The translations under genes and the position numbers were made by a program. DNA of 64,000 nt from Halichondria panicea. Lineage: Eukaryota > Porifera > Demospongiae > Suberitida > Halichondriidae. The stretch lies in contig NC_087389.1 of assembly GCF_963675165.1 (NCBI RefSeq), forward strand, positions 1,398,001 to 1,462,000, given 5' to 3'. Each line of letters starts with the position of its first letter. Position 1 is the first letter of the stretch. The notes beneath the pieces were generated by a model. That model searched no databases, had not been told where the DNA came from, and saw only the letters and a list, made by a program, of their open reading frames with translations. Positions 20,992 to 37,129 of this stretch are shown piece by piece.

Positions 20992-22651
20992 CTGTAGAAT
21001 CAATTTCCTCGTCCAAAACTCAATTCAGTCAATAATGATAAAATTATATAGTTTTGTGTATTTGAATTTCACATATACTTATTGAAATGCGAATTAAGTT
21101 ACAATGGTCTTAATAATTGTGTGTAGAATAAACAGTGTTGTGTGAAACCTGCATGTCTGTAGTGTTGTAGTGGTCACCAACAGTGGCTGTAATAAAAGGT
21201 CGCATGCTAACTGGCATAGGTTGAAACGCCTGTTACTTTAGGCTCCATTAACCTGGCTGTATTATATTATATTGAGGGTGGCAGGGTGCATGACTTAATT
21301 GCTTGTGACCACATAATAGACATGTAATAAAGTTTTACTTTATACATCTTGATATAGGCATGCAGTACTAGTGTACGAGTGATTGTATATATACATTGTT
21401 ATATTGTCTCCAATTGTCCTAGGTTGTGATGTGTATCTAAGGGAGCTTTAAAAATGGTGTATGTGTTGACTACAATACCATCAGAAATAAGCATCTGTCC
21501 TGGTCATCACAGTCATAACATTGTGTGCCTATGCACATTTATGGTACTGCATGCAATGTATTGATACTGATACAACAGTTGAGTAGGCAGATCAAATGAG
21601 CCTTGGCAGTACATTAGTGTATCATAGTCGTGTACTGAGTCTAGTAATGAAGTGTTTTTCAGTTCAGTGAGTAGTGAAGTGAACCAGCTAACAGCTAAAC
21701 CATCATGTACACGCCTAACTCTTAATGAGGCATACAACCGCAGTTTAACGATTTAGAGTGAACATGTTATTAGTAGAAGTTGTGCGCACACCTCATAGTA
21801 TACACTGCATTCCCCAGTTTTTTTGCCGCTCAGTTGGTAAATTTCCTATAGCTGCATGTTGGCAAGGTGTTCACGAGTACTCTTATGGCTCCATATTTCT
21901 CCAACAAGCAGTTTGATAGTTTACCAACATTGGCTTCCTCTAGCTATTGCTAGCTAGAGTAAACATAGTGTTCAGGCCAGCTTGCATGTGGCTTATGGGA
22001 TATGGGCATGTGGTGAAGGCTGTAGTTGGTTGTATGGACTCATCAGTATAGTAAACATGTACATTGATTTGATAGCTAGACTATACCCGGCTTATAATTA
22101 TCCTTAAGTTGGTATTATCCAATTGTAGATTAAAGAGAACGAAAGATTGTGTTTAATGTTTCATTAAGAATTACTTAGTCTATAGCATCAGGTAGGAAGT
22201 ATGAATTGTGTCATTCAGTTACCTTATGTTACATAATCGAGAAGCACCCCATGTATACACATGCACCTAGGCGAGTGTGAATAACATTAACAGTTGGCAA
22301 GGATGTGAATTTCGCCGACTACAATTTCCTGTAATTGTAGTTTACTGTTGCATTTACTGGAGAATGCAGAACCAGGAAGTGTTGTTTGGTATAATAATGC
22401 ACACAATCTCTCGTCCAATTCACTCTCCTGCAACACTCTCTGCAAAGTAACTTGCTCTCTTCTGTTGTCTGCTGGTCAGTCAATAGAACTTAACTAGCTA
22501 GCTGAGTCAAGTAAAAAATAACTAAGCTTACGATATCCTGCAGTTTCAGAGTGTTATATATAGAACCAGTAAAAAAGTAGTACGATACTTATCAAGCAAA
22601 CGAAATAAATCTTCAAGTTACAAGAACAAATCTTACATCTGCGAAATCGAA
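20992..22651. other. intergenic region upstream of the WT1-like gene
   Basis: About 1.66 kb with no coding signal. The last 300 bases are AT-rich and hold a TATA-like element; the stretch before it likely carries control elements for the zinc-finger gene. Confidence 0.5.
22554..22563 (+). promoter_or_regulatory. TATA-like element of the WT1-type gene
   Basis: TTATATATAG lies about 90 bases upstream of the start codon with no intervening splice signal. This would give a 5' UTR of roughly 60 bases. It is one of the few convincing TATA boxes in the window, in line with a regulated rather than housekeeping gene. Confidence 0.5.
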
Positions 22652-24378
<1,727 letters not shown>

Positions 24379-27300
24379 AAAGAACTGTTCGAAATCGGGC
24401 AAACCAGCGACTCACGTACCCAAGCTTGTAGCGTATCGTAACCATAAACTACTACACATTACCCACTGGTATCTATAGAGTTCCTAAGAGTAAGCGTAAC
24501 TAAGTTTAATTGTACCTATTACTGTAATTAACTAGTTTAATTTTAAGTAAATTGTATGTAGCTAATTAAGTACTTGTATTAATTTTGTATTTTATTACCT
24601 GTACCTATACTTAATAGCTAGAGTAGCTATTTTTAAGTACTTTAATTTGCTGTTTATAGTAATATTTAAGATATTTTATTTACTTGTACCTATAGGCACT
24701 TATATATATCTGAATGTATTGTCACTTCGTCCTCATTTTTGTCAAACAATTTTCTGAAAAATATTCAATTAAACTACGATGTCAAAGTGAATGTAAGCAC
24801 ACCAAAAAAGACATTACAAGTAAATAAATAGCACACTCTTAGTAATCTGTTTACCCAACAAGAAGAAATACGATACGCATGGGCCGACATTGTAGTTGCA
24901 TGTACCTTAGTCCTTTGTCCTTTCATAGAAAAGCCATAAAGCTTCAGTAGCAGGCAAATGCTTTCTCACGCACCAATAATTGTTGTGTTTGTAGCTGCTG
25001 GTTTCCAAGACCTGAAAGTGCACTTCAGAAGTAGCTAAAATATTCAGTAAGTCATAACAACTAATCACGAAGCAATTCACATCAAGCCTCTCACATAACA
25101 TTGAGCAATGGCTTGTATTCATTTGTTTAGTCCCCTGACACCTGCTGATATCAATCTGCAGAGCATACGTTTAATACTGTCACTCCATTATTTTATTAAC
25201 CCGTCCATTGCCTGTTGCAGTTGGGCCATTATTAATGATATTTCTATGATATTGATATATTCTCGTTCTCACTCAACCCTTGGCTGGGTATCCAAACCAA
25301 ACTGTACACATCCACTACATGCTCTGCCCTCTAGCGTAAAATGCTTGCCAATTATGTCTATGCTGCTAGGTGTGGACACTCGAAGAGCTACAACCGTAGC
25401 TTTGACCACTCCAGCGAGTGACTTGCTATTTAGACTAGTAGCGTCTTTTGATTGAGAAATCATGCATGTGTGTGTACGTGTGGCGTTGTGGTGCAGTTGC
25501 AGGTTCTCACAAAGAATAGGTGTGCGTAAACTTCCAGGGTATGGTATTTAGTTAAGAGTGCATTAAGCATGTTTCCCAGTTCCGCAGCTAGACAAGCACT
25601 TAGTTAATTCCCATGAATATCATTCAGAGGACATTAAGGTTGGTACTTATCAGTGTGTGAGATCACTGCACAGCACAAACAAACGAAATGATCAGGTTTC
25701 CATTGTGGTGTAACTATAGCTGCATGATGACAGTTGCATTGACTGTGAGATATGCAGTAAACACACGATGCTTTTAGTAGAATACCACACTATCTCATAC
25801 CATTAGTGGCCTCAATCGTAATTTGCATATTGCTACGGTAACACATGATCTGTACATGCTGTTTAAAAAACATCCTAGTGTATTATACGTGAATAAACTT
25901 TAATGGTGGGCAATGTTTACCACATGCATATTCATAAACTTCAGGGGGGGCCATTGCACCTCACCTGCACAACCTTGCCTTATTAGATAACCAAGTCCCA
26001 ATTATCAATAAGTAAAATCAGAATATTCGAGACATAATTGGCATCAAATTTCACTAAGTATTTATGGAATCTGTGAATGTACTAACAGTTGGGAACATGG
26101 CAGACAATTATTTTGACTAGTGGATGTATTCCGCTGGTCTTTTTGGCAAGGGTGTATGAAGGTTGTATAGAGACTTTGTACAATCAGGGTGTTGTTTTTG
26201 ACCGTTTAAGAATTGGCATGTCTGTACAATTAGGGTGTTCATGTCATCATAAAGTGCTAACACATGAAATGTGTACTCAACACAACACCTTAACGGTTGA
26301 GCAGACATATAGCATTGCTGTTTATGCATCATCACAGTGAGAAACCTCCAGCTTTGTATGTACACATTGTCGACTACACATACACACGTACGTAGCTAAT
26401 AATTATTATAATAGCGGTTAAACAAATAAATACATAGTGTGTGTGCAGCTGTGGTTGTCTGATCAACAAGTCTGCAGTTGGGCTATTAAACAAACCACTC
26501 AGTCATTCCCCGTACACTCCTACATGAACTTCATCTGCACACAAACAAGTTTTCTCCTTATCACAGCCTAGCAACATGTGTTCCTAATGCCTTAAACAAT
26601 GCTGTACAAATATATCTAATTCGTACATTTGCATTCCCATAGCCAAGCCATACACAGAGCAGTGATACGATCTACAGCCGGGGATTGTGGTCCGAGATGA
26701 GGGAGATAGGGAGATGGCTTCAGGGCGCTAACTGGACTCTCTCTCATCTCTCATGTGGTCACAGGACAGGTGGTATTTTAAATCCCACCACAGCGTTGTG
26801 TTCATGAGGTAACCTATTGTGCACAGGTACGGATTGGGTCTGGAATGTGCATGGGTACTAAAGTAAGGAAATACGGACGTTGACCATTCAAGCATAAAGG
26901 GCAGAGTGATTCGAAATCCTGTGGTTGTATGCTAGATAAATAACAATTAAACGGCTCAGTGAACCATGAAATTGGTTAATGAAGTAAGAGTGGCAAAAAC
27001 CATTGACCAATTACCCTAATGAATTTGTCTGTCTGCCTTTACCAAAACATATCCTGACCGCAATTATGGCACATAGTATTACATTAACCAATTTGATGGT
27101 GTGTTTTGAAAACAGCTTGTACGTAGATACGTACAACGAATAAGAAAGTAACGATATAATTGTTATGTAAACTCAATGACGCTCAAAAAAATAAAGATAG
27201 TATTAGGGAAATCATGCACAGTGTAACATGATAATTATGTGTGTAGGGTCCCTAGTGTACTACAGTCATGCAGCAGATGTTTCAAGGAAAGCTGAGGCAT

Positions 27301-27671
27301 GCTTTGCAATTAGTTAGGAAAGCTGTCTGATTTCCCATTGGGACTTGCCGCCTAGAACATCTGCCTAATTTGATTATTCTTACAACACCCAGATCAACTT
27401 ATGTCCTATCAATGTTAAGCATGCATCTACATAATGTACATAATAATTATATGCAACGCTAATAATGTAATGTTAATTAGCTCGACCTGGCCGCTACTGG
27501 CCTGTGTGAGATGCAAAAGATGGGTGGGGCTGGTGATGGCCTAATGGCTCGAGGTTTGACCGCGAATTGTAGCCACGCCTTCAAACGCCCACATGGCTAC
27601 TTCCGGGGTCTAATTACTAGCTAGCCAGCCTCGATACCGTGCCGTCTAGTCTAGCAAGAGCAAGATTAAGA
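24379..27671. other. 3.3-kb intergenic region after the WT1-type gene
   Basis: The first 500 bases are extremely AU-rich with TTATTTA-type motifs and are probably the 3' UTR of the zinc-finger gene. Such elements are linked to rapid mRNA decay in other animals. The remainder has no credible exon on either strand. A CCACGCC motif at 27573 lies about 100 bases before the uridine phosphorylase start. This is the largest gene-free stretch in the window. Confidence 0.5.
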
Positions 27672-29499
<1,828 letters not shown>

Positions 29500-29716
29500 G
29501 ATGAACCAACTTTGAGCAAAAAATTTATATGCGTGCAGGTACTATAGAACATAGACTGATTGTATTTTTTTTATTCAGTATTTATATTTGTGCATAGAGA
29601 AAGTTAGTTTTATTGAACAATTTAATTTATCGTGTTAAAATTAATTTTGAATAGTTATTATAATTATAGATGAATAAGACAGTATTTAAAACTGCGAATA
29701 CAAAAGAACAATAACA

Positions 29717-30061
29717 TCAAGCTTTTAGTAGTGTTGCTCGTAACACATCAGTGTTTGATCGGAACTTGTTTCTGATGGAGATAGCTGACTGTGGAGAGCT
29801 GTCCATCTGCATCACCATGTACCTGCAGAAATCACAACTAAGGTCCACAAATGCACACATCATTAACGACCCTTACCGTCCAAGCTCAAACTGTTGGTTG
29901 TGTACCCTCATTTTGTGGGGAATCTCCCTAACCCCCAGGTTCTCCAACTTTCTCAGCACTCCATTTTCGTCTAGGACCGTCCTGCACACTCCTCTGAGCA
30001 GCTTGGAAAGGTCTTGCTTGCTCACAGCACGAACAACTAGGGCTACTTCATACTGCACCAT
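29717..30061 (-). CDS. MRPS6: mitochondrial ribosomal protein bS6m
   Basis: Two minus-strand exons, 30061-29877 and 29822-29717, give 96 residues. MVQYEVALVVRAVSKQDL, LENLGVREIPHKM and HNQQFELGRY match human MRPS6 (MPRYELALIL..., LENLGERALPY, HSQQHNRGGY). It is a component of the small subunit of the mitochondrial ribosome. A longer upstream frame exists, but homology fixes the start at MVQYE. The C-terminus is about 29 residues shorter than the human protein. As in that family, no cleavable presequence is evident. It is head-to-head with the ATP synthase F6 gene and tail-to-tail with uridine phosphorylase across about 220 bases. Confidence 0.9.
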
Positions 30062-30230
30062 GATGCTCTGGATAGATGGGCGTGCCTGTAGATCTACGGT
30101 CACGCCCATGCATCTTTGTTTTGTTGTAATAGTGAAGATACGTTCTAGGCCGACCTTTGGCCATAGATGGGCGTGTCAAGTCGGTTATTTCTGATCACGC
30201 CCATTTCATTCTGTTATTTTAGGCGAGAAA
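30062..30230. promoter_or_regulatory. bidirectional promoter of MRPS6 and ATP5PF with inverted GGGCGTG motifs
   Basis: Only 169 bases separate the two start codons. Four copies of one motif form two inverted pairs: GATGGGCGTG at 30075-30084 with CACGCCCATG at 30101-30110, and GATGGGCGTG at 30166-30175 with CACGCCCAT at 30196-30204. Each start codon has one pair close by. The symmetry suits control of two mitochondrial genes by one factor of the KLF/SP type, which is an inference from the GC-box-like sequence. Confidence 0.6.
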
Positions 30231-30689
30231 ATGGCAGCTAGATTGCTTACTAAAGTGTCCTCTACCAGGGTATCCCTATGGTCGGTGGTGTCCTGGAGAG
30301 CCTTGTCTGTTGGAGCTCCCCTCTGTGCAAAGAGCAAGCCTGATACTAAGCCTGATACTGACCCTGTGAAGCAGCTTTTTGTGGACAAAATCAAGGTACA
30401 CATAATTATTTTTAAACAATAGCTTAGTTTATGACTCACACCCCCCTCTCCCTCTCTACAGGAGTACCAGAGTGCCAAAGGGAAGAGTGGGAAGGCTCCC
30501 GGACTGAGGGCAGAGGACGAGGAGCAGTTGGTGGGAGAGTTGGCACGATTAAAGAATATTTACGGTGATGGCGACCTCACACAGTTCCCCAAGTTTGACT
30601 TCAAAGAGGACATCAAGATAGGTTTGTTTAACAATGTGAATCATTGTGCTGCGTAGATTTAAATTTTATGATATACAGATTGGAGATAA
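30231..30689 (+). CDS. ATP5PF: mitochondrial ATP synthase coupling factor 6
   Basis: Exons 30231-30395 and 30462-30621, then a probable tiny last exon 30679-30689 (acceptor atatacag, residues DWR and stop), give about 111 residues; the human precursor is 108. The N-terminus (MAARLLTKVSSTRVSLW) is an Arg/Ser-rich mitochondrial presequence. DPVKQLFVDKIKEY aligns with human DPIQKLFVDKIREY, and LTQFPKFDFKED with MNTFPTFKFEDP. The protein is part of the F1Fo peripheral stalk on the matrix side of the inner membrane. The tiny last exon is the uncertain part: reading straight through the donor instead gives a stop 14 codons later. Confidence 0.88.
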
Positions 30690-30911
30690 CTCTACAAGGC
30701 TGTAACCAAGGGACTGCTATATGAACTGATCTTAGGCTCGTGTCAGCATGCCGTTGTGTATTTATGTACAACCAAATCTGTAGCATTAATTAGCGTTGTA
30801 TTGTTTCATGTTGAAAATTTAATTATTACACTGAACAGAACAAATTCTATAAACATAAAGGACAGTCTCAATGAATGCCCAACAAGAATAGCTATTATTA
30901 TATAGAATGTT

Positions 30912-33136
30912 TCAGGTTGCTTTTATTGGTCCTTGTGAGATTCGTCTGGACAGAGCTGCCTTACGCACTCGATTGAGGAAATCTGGCATAGCTGAATAGG
31001 GAACGAAAGGCATGACATCAATTATAGTTTTGCATGCTAAAACCAAAATCCAACTAAGCTAATTATATATATCACACAGCAGTCTTCATTTACCCGAATT
31101 GGCGACCCAGTTGACACAGGAGGCGGGTAAGTGGATCTGGGGGTCGTCAAAGTAGGTGAGCTCGTAGTTGAATCCAGGATGGTCAACACAGGTGTGAGGC
31201 TTGATCACCATCTCACTATAGTAGCCCTTCACTCTCACAGCTTCACTGGACTCAGGTAAGGATGGGTAATCCACTGACCTGGGGGTAGAAAATAAGGTGC
31301 AAAATTTTTCAAAACACTAGTTATGGAAAGTCAAACAATAATTATCTGGTAAAGGGTAGTAACACGTACACATCACATGTATACGTAGTATTGTATACAT
31401 GTAGGAAGACAGCTGACCTGTTGACTACGACAATGGCACCATCTTCTGAACTCTTCCAACTCTTGCGCACGTACACATACTCGCGAGCGGACATGGGGAA
31501 CTAAAGAGGGGAGAAAAAAGAAAGTGAGCTTTACAACAATTATTCTTAATTACCAAACATACCGGAAACTTCATCACCCAGTGCACCACTCCACACCCTG
31601 AGCTGGGGTCAAAGTCCACTGTATTTAATTTGGCCACATAATGATCCCAGGATTTTCTCGCCTTTTCATCAACCTGTGTGTGAACGAGTTAGCTAGTATA
31701 CATCTATACATCAAAAACATTCCCCCTTACCTGAACCTCAAAGAATTCATTGGCCGTGATGTCGTCGTAAGTCCCGATCACCTTGAACTGGTAGAGCCCG
31801 GTGTCAGCGTACAGCTTACGGAAGACCATGTACATAGGTTCGTTAATAAACACCTCCCAGTCAGACAGATAATCGATAGTTGACTTTAATTGGCATTCGG
31901 AGTCAATACTCGACTTCGATGGAATGTGCTGCTCAACGCTGCAATCTTCTTGGAACATGTTGTCGACAGTTTGTAGTGTGTGTTGAAGGAATGAGTGACA
32001 CAGTTGGTTGGCTTGGTGAAATAGGGAGTGGTTTTGGACAGTGTCCACGCTGAGAAACTGGTCCAACGAGTATATAAACCAGTTTAGTGAGTTCTGGACA
32101 CTAGGACGGTCAACAAACGTAACCAGCATATCCATGACCTTTGAGTGGTGATCGTGAAGACCTACAAGTGGGTACATTTGATTGTGAATGGTCGACTGTC
32201 TATCCACAGGAACAGGGATCCAGACTACAGGAAATTGGTGATGATGCAACTCAAATTCCAAACATGATACATCTGACACACTCTGGCAGCAAGACAAACT
32301 GATTGGTTTTGACTCTGCGGGTAGACTCTCTCCCACTGCAGCCTGTGTTATGGCAGCGGCCTGCTTGAGTAGACTAACAACAGATTCCTTTGTCTTCTTG
32401 ACAAGTAACGATCCAATTTTATACTGCAAAGGCACTTTAGAGTTAATTCCAACGAGTGGTAACTGCGACAGTTTTTTCTCAGAGCATTCCGTGTAGAGTG
32501 CAGTGAGCTTGTCCACCATTTCCTGGCGCTTCAATTCTTTCTCATCGACTAGTCGATTTTCGATGGGTTCGCTCTCTGCTGTTCCCTGCAGTTGCCATGA
32601 GAACCACGTAAACCACGAGCCTGGAGAGGGGGAGCTGTTGTTATTGTCAACTCTAGTAGCAGTGGTGGTGGTGGTGGGCATATAATCGCAAGTAGCCTTC
32701 ACACGATCCTCATAGTACTGCAAACACCTGTGTACAAATAACCAGACACTGATCAATCATGCATTGACCACATTTCCAGTTCAATATTGAGGTGAAAAAT
32801 GATTAGGTTATACCTTTGAAGTTCCTGCTCCGGTACCTTTTCTTTCTCCCACAAGAAAGCGGCCATTCCATACACCAGTAGCGGCTTGTGAGGACCCAGC
32901 TTGATGAGCAGGTACGACTTAGTCATGTGACCTACCCTCTTCAGATAGCTCCACAGTGACATACCAACCCTGTAGTGTGATCATGTTAGCTAGCACTGAC
33001 AACATTCCTGCATAATTATGAGTACTCACTTGTTCCACACACCAGGTCTCTGACATTCTTGATTGACTATACGATGACCACTAGACATCCGACGTCGACG
33101 TAGACGTAGACAACTTCTCATCCACGAATGCAACAT
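30912..33136 (-). CDS. STARD7: StAR-related lipid transfer protein 7
   Basis: Seven minus-strand exons (33136-33030, 32969-32814, 32727-31731, 31673-31563, 31500-31418, 31278-31094, 30991-30912) with all phases closing give 572 residues. The start MLHSWMRSCLRLRRRRM is an Arg-rich mitochondrial targeting sequence. The C-terminal START domain follows human STARD7 closely: LYQFKVIGTYDDITANEFF, GVVHWVMKFPFPMSAREYVY, YSEMVIKPH and NSAMPDFLNRVRKAA. The family moves phosphatidylcholine to mitochondria. The protein is about 200 residues longer than human STARD7, because the 997-base exon carries a long segment between the N-terminal helical part and START. It is tail-to-tail with ATP5PF. Confidence 0.92.
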
Positions 33137-33692
33137 TTTATACTGTCAGTACAATGTGTGTATGTGTGAGTACGAGTGTGAGGTACCGTCAAGTTATGTA
33201 CACATACAGTAACACCACTGCAACACCTAGACAACTAGATAGCTGCAGTATGATTGATATTGATCTGTGATTGTATAATTATATTACTGTATTCTCTAGA
33301 GAGTACGAGTGTGGACTATTTGCTACTCAGTTTTTTAGAAGTGAATCACACCTTCTTTTGGGATCCGATCTGATCGAGAACCTTGAGACAGTTTCAGGCT
33401 GAGCATTTCTTGCTGATATCAAAGAGTAGCTATGGTCCACGGTAGCTAGCTAGCTATACAGACTCCTCCATGTTTAGCGCTAGCGCTTGTACCACGCGCT
33501 TACACGTGCTCTAGCAGCCCAACCCACATATTTACCATGACAACTGACCTTTCCAACTTTTCTCTATTGTAACGCAAGGTAACTAAGTCTAGTAGCGTTA
33601 CAATAGAAAACAGTCGGGCCGAGAGTTATTATGCCTCGGTTTCAGGCCGCTTAATAAAAATCCATCAAACTTTCAATTTTGGTCAATTTTGG
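33137..33692. other. intergenic: STARD7 promoter and 3' end of the zinc-finger gene
   Basis: It holds the STARD7 upstream region and a hairpin at about 33559-33610: ctattgtaacgc is followed 19 bases later by gcgttacaatag, a perfect inverted repeat. Immediately beyond it, ttattatgcctcggt (33626-33640) matches the left end of the insertion in the first TMEM175 gene. It may be a relic of a mobile element. Confidence 0.5.
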
Positions 33693-35758
33693 TCACAAAA
33701 AGAATTCACTAACAAGTCCACTCTGTCCAGATTGTTGCTCTAGTGAATCAGCTGACACGAAATGCTCCTCCATAGAGCTGGGGCAGTTCATTCTGTGCCT
33801 GCAACAATCAACGAGAAGCCGTATTAGAGATGTAGTATGCATACAAGAGCACATTGCTCACCAAAGGAAATGCTCCTCACAGCAGAGGGCGTTGGGAATA
33901 GCTTTAAGTCCAGACTTTGACCTGCAAACAAAACTTATTAGGGTAATTTTATATGGCCAAAAGTACCAGTAACTTTTTATGCAAGCCTATTATATTAGCC
34001 TTGGTTTACCAAATCGATCCACCCCAGACTATGCACATGCACATACAGTCAAACAAGCTTACAGCCTTGGTTTTGGTCTAATTGATTCACTTCAGGCCAT
34101 GAATCTAAACACACCATAGGCATACTTTTTTATAGTTGTTGCAAAATTGACGCTTCAATTCTTATACGACACATGTAGGCTGCAAAATGTATCCTTTTGA
34201 ACAATAGCCCATGCCAACTCCTTAACAGGTTTCTATCAAAATCCCAAATTTGGAACGGAACCTAATTTCCTAGAATAAGACCATGAGCTATAATTATTAT
34301 AAAAATGTTGATATGTTTTCTTGGCGAATGGAACAACTGAACTTCAGGAGATATTTCCGACACAAAATGTGAAATGTGCACGGTCAGCAATTGACTCACC
34401 AGGTGGCTGAGATCATAGAGTAGTGCTGCGTAAACGCTTTGCCCAGACACACAGAGCACATGACCAGCTCGTATATATCCACCACATCACATGACACCTT
34501 GCAGCACTTGAGCTAAATAGTGTGTAAAAATCGATTGTAGCAAGTAAACAATAATTAATAAAATTGGCTGTTAGCAAAATTAAATAGCTCACCATTCTTC
34601 TTAGCTTGTGTGAGTATAAAGTGTTGTGTGTTGAATGCTGTGAGAGATGAGAGGCCAAGTGTCCACGGCCATCACACAAAACAACACTGCATTGTGCACA
34701 ACAAAACATGAGAAAGACATGCCAAATTTGAGGATACAAGTTCTAAGTAATTAGCACCAGACACCTACAATAATCTGGCCATTGTCTTAAACTATGACTA
34801 GACCCAATAACCACTAGCACACCGAAGTGCTACCCACTCACCCACATTCCAGACACGAAGCAAGGTTGCTATGAATACCACACTCAGCACATCTGCTGCC
34901 TTTCCTTGCCTTGATCTTGTTACACTGGTCGTAGTGAGTACGTAGCTCTGCTGATAATTTAGTCTTTGATTGTGGTTGAGTCTTCCGGATCCCCACGGTA
35001 ACAGTGCAGTCTTTAGGCAGGTGACCCACATTATTGCATTTCCAGCAAACATAAGTAGAGAGTGGAACAGAGGGTGCAGTAATTGATGGTTCCTGTGGAA
35101 ACTCGATGGTACGTCCCTCGTCGCTTGATGAGCCCCCTCCGTCAAAATATCCAAGCTGACCACACATCTCGTATTTATCTGTCTCAGTTTTTAAGCTGCT
35201 TTCTGATTTATCCTCGGTAAACATCTCTCTAATGACAGGGGGTACCTCAAGCTTGTCACTATGGTCAGAGTCAGAGTACGTACTGAGCATGCTCAGTGCA
35301 GAGGATGAGGTTGGTGTCTTACTGGGTGTGGGGATGACACTAATCATCTTCTTTGGCTTTCTTTCTGCAAGAAATTGGCATATAAAGGTTATAGAACTAT
35401 TACACTTGGTTGTACTTCGTTTCCTCCTTCTGTGTTGCTTTATAGACGGGCCGTGTCCTTCCGGTCTGTCCACTGTATTCTTGACAACAGCGGCAAACAC
35501 ACGTTCATCATCATCACCTAAAGGTGACACAATGAACAAATATAATATCAAAAGAGAACTCACCAAATTTCTCTCTGGCCAGAGTCAACTTGGCTGAGCT
35601 GACATCTCCAGTGGCGAGCTGGTAGCTGCGTAGATTCTGTAGTACAGTGGACAGCTGGGAGCTCTTCTCATCTAATATACCATGAAACATGTTATAGAGT
35701 GTAAAATATGTTGTTACTTACAAAATCCTCTCTTCTGTTTGGGAAAAAAATTCGCCAT
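33693..35758 (-). CDS. zinc-knuckle protein with a UBP- or CH-type cysteine/histidine region, family unassigned
   Basis: Seven minus-strand exons (35758-35722, 35671-35564, 35517-34842, 34686-34593, 34506-34400, 33921-33862, 33798-33693) with closed phases give about 395 residues. It begins MANFFPKQKRGF, then a helical segment (SSQLSTVLQNLRSYQLATG). An acidic, serine-rich middle follows. A canonical CCHC knuckle reads CWKCNNVGHLPKDC (C-x2-C-x4-H-x4-C). A Cys/His cluster comes next: CAECGIHSNLASCLECG, then VVLCDGRGHLASHLSQH, HNTLYSHKLRR, CCKVSCD and CSVCLGKAF. Near the end is LCCEEHFLWHRMNC. The cluster resembles UBP zinc fingers or the UPF1 CH region, but neither fits fully. The CCHC knuckle suggests nucleic-acid binding. 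I cannot name the gene. A 53-base internal intron inside the long exon is possible. Confidence 0.75.
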
Positions 35759-37129
35759 TGTGGCTTGTCTTGCAGGTCAAAGTTGGCTGGGGACCAGCCC
35801 CACCCCCGTTTTATGTTGTTGGCTAGCTGTCAATGTGTATGCATATGCTCTGATGCATATGCAGCCATTGTCGATGGAACACCTCAGATATGCAGATGGG
35901 AAAAGGATTGTAAGTATAGGCACTGTGAATTTAGCTAAAATATATTCATTGGGTGTTCTGATTGATTGAACTGTTGTAAGAGTGTAGTATAATCTCGCTC
36001 TGTCTTTAGGTATGTCCGTGGAAGAACCTCTGATTCTCGCAAATAATGCGCTGCAGCAAGAAACAAGTGAGCTCCTCCATGCCCCCTCAATCCCCCGAAT
36101 ACATGGGTAGCTGAGGAGTTAGGTGAATGAAGTCCACCCCACTCTGTGTGTTAGAATTGACCATTTTTGGCACAGCTTGTATACCTTGCTATCAAGATCT
36201 TAGCCCACTAATTTCTGGCTGTGGTTTTGTACACAATATATTGTGTTCATCATGTCGTTAGCTTGTTCCCTAGTAGCACAAAATGCGACAAAAGACCTGA
36301 CTGTGCTTTATTCCACACAAAAGAATTAATGTTTCCAGCGCGCCTACACGTTGAATGATAGCATCTTTCCTATAAATATAGCTAGCCCTAGCTAAATGTC
36401 CTTAGTTGCAAAGTTCTATTAATTTTTGCAAGATCGAGGAACGGAAGAAATAATCTTAGAGCAAGTACCTATACCTGTGTAAGTGAATAGTTGGACTATT
36501 GTGAATTACTATGGGTACTATTATGTGTTGATTTATTAATTTGCTGCCTGTGTGTATAATAAATAATACAAGCATAATCTAGATAATGAACGTTGTACAA
36601 CACTGATCAGGGAGTGGTATCAGGTGGCAAACAACTGTACGGAAATCTAGTCTCATTCACATGGGACCTCGATAGCCTAGCATGTACTAGTACATGGAAA
36701 TCCGAAACATTCATTTTCTCGAACAGTAGAACTGGAGGAAGTTTTGTCATTTCGCAATAATATTTATCAAGAAAGTTGAGGCCATGCACAGGAACAAGAC
36801 ACAGCCATCTAAAATGTACCCCATGCTAGTTATAGTTTCGGTGAAGGTTGTTTCAGTAATAAACCGTCAGAGTTGGCAGGGACTTTTGTGTAGGGTCCAC
36901 CCACTGTATTACAGACAAAACACCCTATGATTGTACACGTACTGCCTGTATGGAAACCTAATATAGTCAGATGTTGTCTAACTGCGTAACCCACAAAAGC
37001 CATAAGACCACCTCTTGAGGTTCATAAATCTATACTGATTCTCCTGAATTCAGTTGACTAGCATCTATCACTCTGACTTATAGGATTTTAGTTAGTTTGT
37101 TTTTCTGCAGAGATTTGCAAGAATTAAGA
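35759..37129. other. divergent intergenic region before the LRP-like receptor
   Basis: It holds promoters for the zinc-finger gene (minus) and the receptor (plus). A 3' splice signal (tttttctgcag) ends at 37110, just before the receptor ATG, which points to a 5' UTR intron. A short segment at about 36009-36066 has good splice signals on both sides and an open frame starting MSVEEPLILANN. It could be an alternative or unrelated small exon, but nothing supports it further. Confidence 0.45.

Noticed and set aside
35880-35935. CRWEKDCKYRH, resembling a CCCH zinc finger
   Set aside because: It is a single short match in an unsupported frame upstream of the zinc-knuckle gene, with no partner exons.
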